NCBI RefSeq assembly: GCF_030915445.1
Contig: NZ_CP133264.1
Span: 1,426,001 to 1,490,000, forward strand
Source: Clostridium sp. OS1-26
Lineage (GTDB): Bacteria > Bacillota > Clostridia > Clostridiales > Clostridiaceae
Direction: 5' to 3'
DNA length: 64,000 nucleotides
Made by a program: the position numbers and the translations under genes
Part shown: piece after piece, positions 34,953 to 43,043 of the stretch
How positions within the stretch are numbered: the stretch's first letter is position 1
How the letters are laid out: each line of letters starts with the position of its first letter
Notes under the pieces: generated by a model
What the model was told of the DNA's origin: nothing
Database searches by the model: none
What the model saw: only the letters and a program-made list of their open reading frames with translations

Positions 34953-35004
34953 AAATGTGTTTACAATAATTACAAATAATTATAAAATATACTAAGAGGT
35001 CTCT

Positions 35005-35445
35005 ATGAATAATAAGTTTATGATTGAAGCTATACTTGAGGCTGAAAAATCCACGCTTTTAAAAGAAGTGCCAGTTGGAGCTGTCATAGTAAAGGATAAT
35101 AATATAATAGCAAGAGCACATAATTTGAGAGAAACTTTAAATAGTCCATTAGCGCATGCTGAGATTTTAGCTATAGAAAAAGCTTCAGAAGTTATTCAAA
35201 ATTGGAGACTTAATGGGTGCAGCATGTATGTTACTTTAGAACCCTGTCCTATGTGCGCAGGAGCTATACTTCAATCAAGAATAAGTAATTTATATATAGG
35301 CACTTTTGATCCTACAGCTGGTGCTTGCGGTTCTGTAGTAAATGTACTCCAAAATGATGCATTAAACCATTGGACTAATATTCACTGGCTTTATGATGAG
35401 AAGTGTAGCAATATATTAATAGAATTCTTTAAATCAAGAAGGTGA
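35005..35445 (+). CDS. tadA: tRNA-specific adenosine deaminase
   Basis: Deaminates A34 to inosine in tRNA-Arg(ACG), the tRNA encoded at 30932. The 146 residues hold the zinc deaminase motifs LAHAEILAIEKA (His and catalytic Glu) and PCPMCAGAI (two Cys ligands). Length and ending are normal. It starts at ATG with AAGAGGT. In Bacillus too, tadA stands just before the SRP RNA and dnaX. Confidence 0.96.
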   Translation: MNNKFMIEAILEAEKSTLLKEVPVGAVIVKDNNIIARAHNLRETLNSPLAHAEILAIEKASEVIQNWRLNGCSMYVTLEPCPMCAGAILQSRISNLYIGTFDPTAGACGSVVNVLQNDALNHWTNIHWLYDEKCSNILIEFFKSRR

Positions 35446-35485
35446 GGCATCTTTGACTTGATATTTTATTTTAGATGCCTAATAT

Positions 35486-35577
<92 letters not shown>

Positions 35578-35713
35578 TACAATTAAGCCAATAATTACTT
35601 GCTAATAATTTTTACAAAGGTGTTGAATTATTTTAATATTAATAGTATAATAATCCTTGTTCCAATAAAACATGATAAATATAATTAAATATTGTTTCAT
35701 GAGTAAATTTTGT

Positions 35714-35803
35714 GGAGAGATGTCCGAGTGGTTGAAGGAGCACGCCTGGAAAGCGTGTGTAGGGGAAACCCTACCAGGGGTTCGAATCCCCTTCTCTCCG
35801 CCA
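35714..35803 (+). tRNA. tRNA-Ser (GGA)
   Basis: 90-base class II tRNA; anticodon loop CTGGAAA; CCA encoded. It ends ten bases before the SRP RNA, so the two are probably made from one transcript. Confidence 0.95.
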
Positions 35804-35813
35804 ATAGAACTTT

Positions 35814-36081
35814 GTCGTGCTAGATGGGGAGTCAGCGGTGCCCTGTAACCTGCAATCCGCTACAGCAGGGTTGAATTCCTCGCTTAGACTATAAAATGTG
35901 GGGTCTGGCCTATAAAAGTGGCGTTGAGAACTGGGTCCCACGCAACGGAAACTCATGAATTCCGTCAGGTCCGGAAGGAAGCAGCGGTAAGTGATCATTT
36001 TCGTGTGCCGTGGATAAACCTGGTTTGAGCTAACTGTATGGGTAACGCTCATATTTTATTAGACGAAGCGAGGTGCACGAC
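35814..36081 (+). ncRNA. ffs: signal recognition particle RNA, Gram-positive long form
   Basis: About 268 bases with complementary ends (GTCGTGC with GCACGAC). It contains the Ffh-binding hairpin with GTCCGGAAGGAAGCAGCGGTAA-type core (GGAA tetraloop, 35968-35990 region) and 5' sequences of an Alu domain, as in the Bacillus scRNA. It is followed by dnaX, the same order as in Bacillus. Exact ends are estimated from the terminal pairing. Confidence 0.93.
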
Positions 36082-36102
36082 TTTAATATAATTTGCTTAT
36101 AA

Positions 36103-36131
36103 AAGATACCTAAAAGGGTGTCTTTTTTATT
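36103..36131 (+). terminator. terminator of SRP RNA
   Basis: AAAAGATACC loop GGGTGTCTTTTTT, a stem with one or two G-U pairs and a T tail. Confidence 0.7.
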
Positions 36132-36229
36132 ATATTTAGATTTATTTTATGAAAAAATTAAATGTTAACTATAAATTCTATATAAGGTATAATATATAGT
36201 GGTTAAACAAGTTAAAGAAGGTGATTTAA

Positions 36230-37861
36230 GTGTCTTACACTGCATTATATAGAGAATGGAGACCTAGAGTCTTTGAAGATGTAGTCGGTCAGAACCACAT
36301 AACTGTAACACTTAAGAATCAAATAAAAAATAACAGAATTGCACATGCTTATCTTTTTTCTGGTACAAGAGGAACAGGTAAAACATCTACTGCAAAAATA
36401 TTTTCAAAGGCAGTAAATTGTCTTGACTTGAAAGATGGAGAGCCTTGTAATGAATGTGAAATGTGCAAAAAAATAAGCATGGGACTTTCTATTGACGTAA
36501 TAGAAATGGACGCTGCTTCAAAAAGAAATTTAGAAGACATAAAGGATGTTATAGAAAATGTAAAATATCCTCCTCAAGAAGGAAAATATAAAGTATATAT
36601 AATGGATGAAGTTCACATGCTTACCCCACAAGCGGTAAACGCATTCTTAAAAACACTTGAGGAACCACCTTCAAATGTAATATTTATTCTTGCTACTACA
36701 GATCCTCAGAAGCTTCCTGTTACTATTCTTTCTAGATGTCAAAAGTTTGATTTTAGAAGAATAAAGGGATTAGACATGTTTGAGAGGCTTAGAAAAATAG
36801 CTAAGGAACAAGGAGTATTTGCAGATGATAAAAGCTTGAACTTAATATCTAGAATGTGCGATGGAGCAATGAGAGACGCATTAAGTATATTAGATCAGGC
36901 TATATCTATGGGTGGTGGGAAAATAGACTATGATGGCGTTATAAGTATGCTTGGTTTAGTTACGAATGAAAACTTAATAAGGCTTACAAATGAGGTTATA
37001 GAGAAAAACGTAGAGGGGGCCATGAGGATAGTAGATGATATAGTCCTCAGTGGAAAGGATATTTACAATTTTATAAAAGATATGATAACTCATATGAGAA
37101 ACCTTTTAATGGTAAAGGTAAGTAAAAATCCAGAAGATATATTAGATATGTCTGAAGAAAATATAGAACTTCTAAAAGAGCAGGCGCAAAAAATAAGAAT
37201 AGAAGAAATAATGAGAGACATTAGAATATTACAGGATGCAGAAGATCAATCAAAATGGACGAAACAAAGTAGAATATATTTAGAACTTGCAGTAATAAAA
37301 ATGTGTAAGATAGAGTATGATACTTCGAAAGAAGTAATACTTTCAAGATTAAACAGGTTAGAAGAAGCCTTAAAAGAAGGTGAACTAAAAGTAACCTGTG
37401 AAAGAATAGTTCCTAATACAACTAATGTAGTAAAAAAAGAAAATAGGACTAAGGTAGAAGAAAATAAATCAAAAGAAAATATAAGACCTGTAATGGACGA
37501 CAATATATATTCAAAGCTTACATTAGATATAGTAAAAAAGAGCTGGAGAGATATATTAGAATCTTTTAAATCAAAAAGTTATAGGGTTATACATGCAGCT
37601 CTATTTACAGGAGAAGTAATTAAATGTGAAAACGGAATGATAACAATAAGATACGATAAAGATTATGCTTTTAATAAGCAAAGATTAGAAAAAGAAGAAA
37701 ATAGGAGAATAGTTGAAGAAATATTTTCGGAAGCTCTAAAAGAGAGAGTGAGGCTCCAATATTATATAGATGGAGATGAAACTAGAGGTAAGTCGAATTC
37801 TCCTGAGCAGCTATTAAGAGATGCTTTTGGAGAAGATTTGATTGAAATAGTTGATGAATAA
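36230..37861 (+). CDS. dnaX: DNA polymerase III gamma/tau subunit
   Basis: Clamp-loader ATPase. 543 residues, starting at GTG with AAGGTGA upstream. Motifs: Walker A GTRGTGKTSTAK, a zinc module with four Cys (CLDLKDGEPCNECEMC), Walker B MDEVHML and the SRC motif LSRCQKF. Domain III and a short, lysine/glutamate-rich linker (about 395-420) lead to a tau-like C-terminus. Length is typical of clostridial DnaX. It opens the dnaX-ebfC-recR-yaaL-bofA series. Confidence 0.97.
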   Translation: MSYTALYREWRPRVFEDVVGQNHITVTLKNQIKNNRIAHAYLFSGTRGTGKTSTAKIFSKAVNCLDLKDGEPCNECEMCKKISMGLSIDVIEMDAASKRNLEDIKDVIENVKYPPQEGKYKVYIMDEVHMLTPQAVNAFLKTLEEPPSNVIFILATTDPQKLPVTILSRCQKFDFRRIKGLDMFERLRKIAKEQGVFADDKSLNLISRMCDGAMRDALSILDQAISMGGGKIDYDGVISMLGLVTNENLIRLTNEVIEKNVEGAMRIVDDIVLSGKDIYNFIKDMITHMRNLLMVKVSKNPEDILDMSEENIELLKEQAQKIRIEEIMRDIRILQDAEDQSKWTKQSRIYLELAVIKMCKIEYDTSKEVILSRLNRLEEALKEGELKVTCERIVPNTTNVVKKENRTKVEENKSKENIRPVMDDNIYSKLTLDIVKKSWRDILESFKSKSYRVIHAALFTGEVIKCENGMITIRYDKDYAFNKQRLEKEENRRIVEEIFSEALKERVRLQYYIDGDETRGKSNSPEQLLRDAFGEDLIEIVDE

Positions 37862-37940
37862 TAACAAAAAAGTATTGATTTAAATTTATAAAAATATGGT
37901 ATAATTATAACTGAATTAATTAAGTCGAGGAGGAATTAGC

Positions 37941-38282
37941 ATGGCTAAAGGTGGATTCCCTAACTTTGGTGGGGGAAATATGAATAATATAATGAAACAA
38001 GCACAAAAATTTCAAAAGCAGATGGAAGATATGCAAAACGAACTTGAGAATAAAGAATTCTCAGCTACAGTTGGCGGTGGAGCAGTAACTGCAGTTGTAA
38101 CTGGTAAAAAACAAATAGTGGATATAAAGATAAAACCAGAAGTCGTAGATCCAGATGATGTAGAAATGCTTCAAGATTTAATTTTAACTGCATGTAATGA
38201 AGCTCTAAAAATAGCTGAAGAAGAAACATCTGCAGAGATGAAAAAGTTAACAGGTGGACTAAATATTCCAGGAATGTTTTAA
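37941..38282 (+). CDS. nucleoid-associated protein, YbaB/EbfC family
   Basis: 113 residues of the YbaB/EbfC DNA-binding family: N-terminal Gly/Phe/Met stretch, a helix [18 protein letters not shown]-type segment, the strand [19 protein letters not shown] and an acidic helix ending [15 protein letters not shown] follows GAGGAGG. It lies between dnaX and recR as in most bacteria. Confidence 0.95.
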   Translation: MAKGGFPNFGGGNMNNIMKQAQKFQKQMEDMQNELENKEFSATVGGGAVTAVVTGKKQIVDIKIKPEVVDPDDVEMLQDLILTACNEALKIAEEETSAEMKKLTGGLNIPGMF

Positions 38283-38298
38283 AACACAGTAATAATTG

Positions 38299-38323
38299 CC
38301 CCATCTATTGAAGATGGGGTTTT
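38299..38323 (+). terminator. hairpin between ebfC and recR
   Basis: CCCCATCT loop ATTGA AGATGGGG and TTTT. With only four T it may be a partial terminator that tunes recR expression. Confidence 0.6.
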
Positions 38324-38341
38324 AAAATTGAGGTGATAATT

Positions 38342-38938
38342 ATGGATTTCTATCCAATTGCAATAGAAAAGCTGATTGAGGAATTTGCTAAGCTTCCAGG
38401 CATAGGATATAAAACAGCTCAAAGACTTACTCTTCATGTACTGAATCTGCCAGGTGAAGAGGTTAGAGAGTTTGCTGAAGCATTAGTTAAAGCTAGAGGA
38501 ACAATAAAATATTGCTCTGTATGCGGTAATTTCACAGATAAGGATCCTTGTGCAGTATGCTCTAATCCTAATAGAGATAAGAGTTTGATATGTGTTGTTG
38601 AGCAACCTAAAGATATAATATCCATGGAAAAAGTTAAAGAGTTTAATGGGGTTTATCATGTTCTTCATGGGAATATATCCCCTATGGCAGGTAGGGGTCC
38701 TGAAGACATAAAGCTAAAAGAACTTATAAGAAGAATAAATGGAGAAGTAAGAGAGGTAATAGTAGCTACAAATCCTAATATAGAAGGAGAAGCTACTGCT
38801 ATGTATATATCAAAAATATTAAAACCTTTAGGTGCTAAAGTGACAAGAATAGCTCATGGAATACCTGTTGGTGGAGATTTAGAGTATGCAGATGAGGTTA
38901 CACTTTCAAAAGCATTAGAAGGTAGAGTAGAGATATAA
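38342..38938 (+). CDS. recR: recombination protein RecR
   Basis: Partner of RecF/RecO in gap repair. 198 residues (exact family length) from ATG 38342, preceded by GAGGTG; GTG 38333 is within that ribosome site. It shows a helix-hairpin-helix ([13 protein letters not shown]), a C4 zinc finger ([16 protein letters not shown]), a Toprim domain and the C-terminal Walker-like [16 protein letters not shown]. Confidence 0.97.
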   Translation: MDFYPIAIEKLIEEFAKLPGIGYKTAQRLTLHVLNLPGEEVREFAEALVKARGTIKYCSVCGNFTDKDPCAVCSNPNRDKSLICVVEQPKDIISMEKVKEFNGVYHVLHGNISPMAGRGPEDIKLKELIRRINGEVREVIVATNPNIEGEATAMYISKILKPLGAKVTRIAHGIPVGGDLEYADEVTLSKALEGRVEI

Positions 38939-38999
38939 CGTATACTAATTCTATTTTATGTCAATTATTATAGACATGATGTAAAATAGGAGGTTCTTT

Positions 39000-39272
39000 A
39001 TGGACAAAAGTATTATTGCTAGCTTAATAACTAAAAAATCAAGATATACGGCAGAACAAAAAAAATTATTAAATGCAATAGAGAAGGCAAGAGAAGATTT
39101 AAAGGTAGCTAGAGAATATTTTAATGCCGTTAATGATCCAAGGCTTGTAGATTATGCGATATATAGAGAAGAAGCTGCAAAGGCAAGATATATGTTTTTA
39201 CTTAACGAAGCTAAAAAAAATGAGCTAAAAGTTGAATGTTCAAACGTCATTGAAGATTTAAATGTAGGTTAA
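39000..39272 (+). CDS. DUF2508 (YaaL family) protein
   Basis: 90 residues, charged and helical, with the DUF2508 pattern AIEKAREDLKVAREYFNAVNDPRLVDYAIYREEAA. In Bacillus the homologue yaaL lies between recR and bofA, exactly as here. Function unknown. ATG follows AGGAGG. Confidence 0.85.
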   Translation: MDKSIIASLITKKSRYTAEQKKLLNAIEKAREDLKVAREYFNAVNDPRLVDYAIYREEAAKARYMFLLNEAKKNELKVECSNVIEDLNVG

Positions 39273-39279
39273 AATGAAA

Positions 39280-39327
39280 AAGGTGAAAAGCAAATAACTT
39301 TAAGTTTTTACTTTTCATCTTTTTTAT
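39280..39327 (+). terminator. terminator after yaaL
   Basis: GGTGAAAAG (39290 area) paired with CTTTTCATC, long AT-rich loop, TTTTTT tail. Confidence 0.7.
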
Positions 39328-39386
39328 TAATACTTTTGCTTTAGTAGAATATAAATTTAGTAACAAGAAAATTAGGGGGGATATCT

Positions 39387-39646
39387 TTGGAATTTGAATA
39401 CATAGGTTACTTTTTAATTTCTATAATTGGTTTATATATATTAGTTAAAATTTTTGCTTGGCCTCTAAAGGTTTTATTGAAATTAATAGCTAATGGATTG
39501 ATTGGAATTTTGCTATTAATTGCAGTTAATTTTATTGGGCATTATTTTAATTTTTACATAGGAATTAATGCAATAACAGCTCTCATAGCTGGTTTTTTGG
39601 AATACCAGGAGTAATATTTTTAGTTATATTTAAGTTGTTCTTGTAG
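39387..39646 (+). pseudogene. bofA: sigma-K factor processing inhibitor BofA, frame interrupted near the end
   Basis: Small membrane protein that in Bacillus holds the SpoIVFB protease inactive until sigma-K is needed. The start is TTG 39387 with TAGGGGGG upstream. Three hydrophobic stretches are visible. As read, it ends early at 39614 with AGFLEYQE. Adding one base at T6 (39593-39598) or GG (39599-39600) gives AGFxGIPGVIFLVIFKLFL and a stop at 39646, 86 residues, the normal BofA C-terminus. Third case in this window of a one-base loss at a homopolymer. Place after recR-yaaL agrees with Bacillus. Confidence 0.85.
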
Positions 39647-39689
39647 TGAATTTAGGCTAAATTGATAAATATATTGGTTTAGCCTTAAG

Positions 39690-40322
39690 TTAAATGAACA
39701 TCTCGTATAAGCCAAGAAGTATTATTATTATACCAGAAATTAGATTTGCTTTACTTTCTAGCACCTTAGGTATATACTTCTTACCAAGAATGTATCCTAA
39801 AGGTATAGCAGTTAAACTAAATACAAATGTAAAAATAGAAGTTAAGAGTATGCTTAATCCTGTAATACTAGCCCCTATGCCCAGACCCATGTTGTTTAGA
39901 GCTAGTACAAACCCTAAGATTACTGCTTCTTTCAAATCGATATTGCCTGAATTATTCATATCTGCTTTCTCAGGACTTGTCAGGAGCTCTTCACACTGAA
40001 CTCTATAGCATTCTAATTTATTTTGCTTCTTGTATTCATCTTTTTGAACTTTATCATTTTTTTTCAAGGAATTAAGTATAAACCATAATCCTAATAGGAT
40101 AAGGATGGAACTTCCTATAAGGTTTGCATTATGCCCAGCAATAAATTTACTAATAAAACTACCTAGTGCCATTGATAAAAATGTTCCTGCACAAGATATG
40201 AAGGCTACTAAGAGATTACTTAATATAGATATTTTGAGTTTTCTGATACCGTAGGCAACTCCAACGATAAGATTATCAAGGCTAGCAGACACAACAAATA
40301 ATATTACTGATAGAATATGCAT
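39690..40322 (-). CDS. ytaF: sporulation membrane protein YtaF (MntP-like)
   Basis: 210 residues with about six membrane segments and the MntP/YtaF-type repeats (SASLDNLIVGVAYG and ALNNMGLGIGASITG, which carry the paired Asp/Asn near the membrane). A cytosolic loop (about 85-125) contains a perfect EF-hand calcium-loop pattern (DMNNSGNIDLKE, residues 121-132). Start ATG 40322 is chosen for AGGAG seven bases upstream; the longer reading from 40340 overlaps it. YtaF mutants are known as sporulation-related in Bacillus; a cation-handling role is an inference from the MntP relation. Confidence 0.85.
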   Translation of the reverse strand: MHILSVILFVVSASLDNLIVGVAYGIRKLKISILSNLLVAFISCAGTFLSMALGSFISKFIAGHNANLIGSSILILLGLWFILNSLKKNDKVQKDEYKKQNKLECYRVQCEELLTSPEKADMNNSGNIDLKEAVILGFVLALNNMGLGIGASITGLSILLTSIFTFVFSLTAIPLGYILGKKYIPKVLESKANLISGIIIILLGLYEMFI

Positions 40323-40499
40323 ATAATATCTCCTATTCAAAAGCGGTTCAAGTATATACTATTCACTATGCAAAAAATAGGTTACAAATTTGTAGCTAAT
40401 TGGCCAAGGTAAAACAATAGAAATAATAAATATTTTAGTTTAAAATAATAATCATTTATGTTTAAATAAGTATATAATTAATCCACAATGTTGATAAAA

Positions 40500-40590
40500 A
40501 ATGACTAAAACAACGATAAATATGTGGATAAATTGTGTGAATATGTGTATAAATTTAAAAAATGGAGATGATATATTGATTATCCACAAA
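40500..40590 (+). promoter_or_regulatory. DnaA-box cluster upstream of sfsA
   Basis: TGTGGATAA (40523-40531, perfect), TGTGTATAA (40544-40552, one mismatch) and TTATCCACA (40580-40588, perfect, overlapping the first sfsA codons) lie within 66 bp. A further AATCCACAATGTTGATAA-like stretch lies just upstream (40479-40497). The density equals that of oriC, 34 kb away. Confidence 0.7.
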
Positions 40591-41268
40591 AATGTTATAA
40601 CAGCTAAATTTATATATAGACCAAATCGTTTTCAAGCTTATGTAGATATAGAGGGAGTAGAAACTATAGTTCATGTTCCTAATACAGGTAGATGTAGAGA
40701 GATACTTATACCTGGTTGCACTGTAGCTTTAAGAGAAGAAGATAATCCATCAAGAAAAACTAAATATGATTTAATTGGTGGGTACAAGGGAAAAAGGTTT
40801 ATAAGCATAGATTCCCATATACCTAATAAAGTTGTAGATGAAGCATTAAAAAATAAAAAGATAAGTTTACTAAGTGGTTACAGCAAAATAGAAAAAGAAA
40901 AAACTTTTGGAAATAGCAGATTTGATTTTAAATTAACGGATTATAATAAAAATGAATGTTATTTAGAAGTTAAGGGAGTAACTCTAGAAGATAGAGGGAA
41001 AACTATGTTTCCAGATGCTCCTACAGAAAGAGGAACTAAACATTTATTAGAACTTATAGATGTTAAAAACACTGGTAGAGAAGCAGCTGTATTATTTTTA
41101 ATTCAGATGGAAGGAGTAGAATATTTTACTCCTCATGATGAAATGGATAAAGCTTTTGGGGAAGCATTAAGATTAGCTCAGAGCAATGGAGTACATATAC
41201 TTGCTTATGATTGCTTTGTAGGAGAAAAGCATATTACAATTAAAGATCCAATAGAAGTGAGGTTATAA
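40576..41268 (+). CDS. sfsA: sugar fermentation stimulation protein SfsA family
   Basis: 230 residues from TTG 40576 (GGAG eight bases upstream), matching the usual family length. An ATG at 40501 would add 25 residues made of the DnaA-box DNA and is unlikely. Family features: N-terminal OB-like part (AKFIYRPNRFQAYVDI, VHVPNTGRCREIL) and a nuclease-like core with FGNSRFDFKL, EVKGVTLE and FPDAPTERGTKHLLEL, which carry the acidic and lysine residues of a PD-(D/E)XK-type site. Role uncertain; originally found as a maltose regulator in E. coli. Confidence 0.92.
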   Translation: MIIHKNVITAKFIYRPNRFQAYVDIEGVETIVHVPNTGRCREILIPGCTVALREEDNPSRKTKYDLIGGYKGKRFISIDSHIPNKVVDEALKNKKISLLSGYSKIEKEKTFGNSRFDFKLTDYNKNECYLEVKGVTLEDRGKTMFPDAPTERGTKHLLELIDVKNTGREAAVLFLIQMEGVEYFTPHDEMDKAFGEALRLAQSNGVHILAYDCFVGEKHITIKDPIEVRL

Positions 41269-41335
41269 AATTCTATTAAGTTGAATGTAATTGCAAGAAT
41301 ACCTTATAATGTACTTATATAGTTAATCTTAGTAC

Positions 41336-41372
41336 AAGGAGGTGAAACTACTCAAATCAGAGTGGTGGTTTT
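41336..41372 (+). promoter_or_regulatory. distant Shine-Dalgarno plus hairpin before the Nudix gene
   Basis: A strong AAGGAGG (41336-41342) lies 30 bases before the ATG, too far for normal initiation. Between them a 7-bp hairpin (ACTACTC 41347-41353 with GAGTGGT 41360-41366, one G-U, loop AAATCA) would reduce the effective spacing to 10 bases. No other start codon fits: TGA stands in frame at 41343-41345 region. Confidence 0.6.
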
Positions 41373-41936
41373 ATGAAATTTAAATATTGTCCAGTTTGTG
41401 GTCAAAAGTTAATAGAGAAGCATAGCTGGGATGAGGGCGGGGTTCCCTATTGTCCAGTAGATGACATTATGTATTTCGATACTCCTAAGCCATGTATAAT
41501 AGTAGCTGTAATAAAAGAAGATAAAATATTGCTTCTTAAGCAAAGTTATATATTCAAAGATTCAAAAGTTCTCTTATCCGGTTATGTGACCAATGGTGAA
41601 ACTGTTGAGAGTACAGTTCATAGAGAGGTATTAGAAGAAGCAGGAATTAAAGTAAAAGATATAAAATATTTAGGTAGTGAGTATTTGGAATCTAAGGAAA
41701 TATTAATGCTTACATTTATGGCAATGTATGATGGAGGAACTATAAAAAAGTCATCTGAAGTAGAATGGGTGGATTGGAGTAATATTGAAGATGCTCTTTG
41801 TGAAATGAATGAGGATAAAATAGGAAAAAGAATAGTTAGGAAGGTTTTAAAGGAATTAGGGTATACTGGAAATAGGGCTTATAGATGTGAAGAAGATAAT
41901 TGTAATAATGGCAATTGTAGCTTGAAGAGGTACTAG
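41373..41936 (+). CDS. Nudix hydrolase with N-terminal zinc ribbon-like motif
   Basis: 187 residues. The N-terminus CPVCGQKL with another Cys in YCPVD suggests a zinc ribbon as in NudC-type enzymes. The Nudix box is complete: GYVTNGETVESTVHREVLEEAGI (G-x5-E-x7-REVLEEAGI, about 72-94). This fits a nucleoside-diphosphate-linked substrate such as NADH, but it lacks clear NudC specificity motifs. The C-terminus has a Cys-rich tail (CEEDNCNNGNC). Initiation context is unusual (previous entry). Confidence 0.9.
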   Translation: MKFKYCPVCGQKLIEKHSWDEGGVPYCPVDDIMYFDTPKPCIIVAVIKEDKILLLKQSYIFKDSKVLLSGYVTNGETVESTVHREVLEEAGIKVKDIKYLGSEYLESKEILMLTFMAMYDGGTIKKSSEVEWVDWSNIEDALCEMNEDKIGKRIVRKVLKELGYTGNRAYRCEEDNCNNGNCSLKRY

Positions 41937-42048
41937 TCTTAAGTAGATAAAAACAAAAAAATGGATATTAAAGTAAAAATATGTTATTATAATATAACAA
42001 AATTTAAGTTGAAGTAGTGGGTTATATTGTTATAGAGGAGGAAAATGT

Positions 42049-42735
42049 ATGGTCAAACATGTACCAGAGATACAGGGTATATTAAGAAGACATATGATTC
42101 AAGTTCCAAATGTTATACGAGAAGCAAGTGGCATTAGAATATTTGGGAAGAGGCTTAAATCTTTTGTGTTTAGTACTGATGTAGCGGTTATAAAAAATAC
42201 AAATGCAGATGCTGTTATTGCAGTTTATCCATTTACACCTCAACCACTTATAACACAGGCTATTATGCTGTCTGCAGATATTCCGGTATTTTGTGGAGTT
42301 GGTGGAGGAATTACCACTGGAAAAAGGGTTGTAAATTTAGCCTTAGATGCGGAGTTTAAGGGAGCTATGGGAGTAGTAGTAAATAGTCCGACACCTAATG
42401 ATGTTATAATACAAATGAGGGACACTATTGACATACCTATAGTCGTTTCGGTTGTATCAGAATATGAAAACATTAAGGAAAGAATAGAAGCAGGGGCTAC
42501 TATAATAAATGTATCAGGTGCTAAAAGAACTTCTCATATAGTTAAAAAAATAAGAGAAATGTACCCCGAGTTTCCTATAATGGCCACAGGAGGGCCTAAC
42601 GAAGAAACTATAAGGGCTACAATAGAAGCAGGGGCAAACGCTATAACCTTTACACCACCAACAGCATCAGAAATATTAAGCGAAATAATGATTGCATATA
42701 GAGAGAAGTATGCCCAAGAATATTATAACGAATAA
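42049..42735 (+). CDS. conserved TIM-barrel-like protein, function unknown
   Basis: 228 residues with alternating strands and helices: DVAVIKNTNADAVIAVYPF, IPVFCGVGGGITTG, GAMGVVVNSPT, IPIVVSVVSEYENIKERIEAGATIINVSGA, FPIMATGGPNEETIRATIEAGANAITFTP. The ATGGPNEET strand-loop resembles the phosphate-binding end of (beta/alpha)8 barrels such as IMP-dehydrogenase- or NanE-like folds. I do not recognise a defined reaction; homologues are, from memory, annotated only as hydrolase or hypothetical. AGAGGAGG precedes the ATG. A good terminator follows. Confidence 0.75.
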   Translation: MVKHVPEIQGILRRHMIQVPNVIREASGIRIFGKRLKSFVFSTDVAVIKNTNADAVIAVYPFTPQPLITQAIMLSADIPVFCGVGGGITTGKRVVNLALDAEFKGAMGVVVNSPTPNDVIIQMRDTIDIPIVVSVVSEYENIKERIEAGATIINVSGAKRTSHIVKKIREMYPEFPIMATGGPNEETIRATIEAGANAITFTPPTASEILSEIMIAYREKYAQEYYNE

Positions 42736-42749
42736 ATTTTTTTATTATT

Positions 42750-42784
42750 ATGCATAATACAAGATAGTGTATTATGCATTTTTA
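42750..42784 (+). terminator. terminator after TIM-barrel gene
   Basis: ATGCATAATAC loop AAGATAGT GTATTATGCAT and a TTTTT tail. The rest of 42785-43043 holds no gene that I can see; a TATAAT lies near 42946. Confidence 0.88.
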
Positions 42785-43043
42785 TATTATAATTTTATTT
42801 ATAAGTTTATAATGAAAAAGCTATCACTTTGTTATGTAACGTCTTAATCCTATAGTTCAAAAGCCTTAAAATTCAGGTAATAGATAATAAATTATTTATT
42901 TAGGTACATAAAAGAAGGGATTGTTCAATCTAACATAGAAAATATATAATGTTATAAGCTTAAATCTAAAAGTGAAATTTTCAACATTGGCTTGTAGGGC
43001 CGAAGTTCATATAGATGAATAAATAATGGGAGATGGGATTTTG

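Noticed and set aside
35771-36052. Minus-strand reading frame over SRP RNA
   Set aside because: Overlaps a structured RNA gene; no coding features.
40501-40575. N-terminal extension of SfsA from ATG 40501
   Set aside because: It encodes the DnaA-box DNA, has no ribosome site and is absent from the family; TTG 40576 has both site and correct length.
41343-41384. Leader peptide starting at GTG before the Nudix gene
   Set aside because: The GTG directly abuts the Shine-Dalgarno core with no spacing, so it could not be initiated normally.
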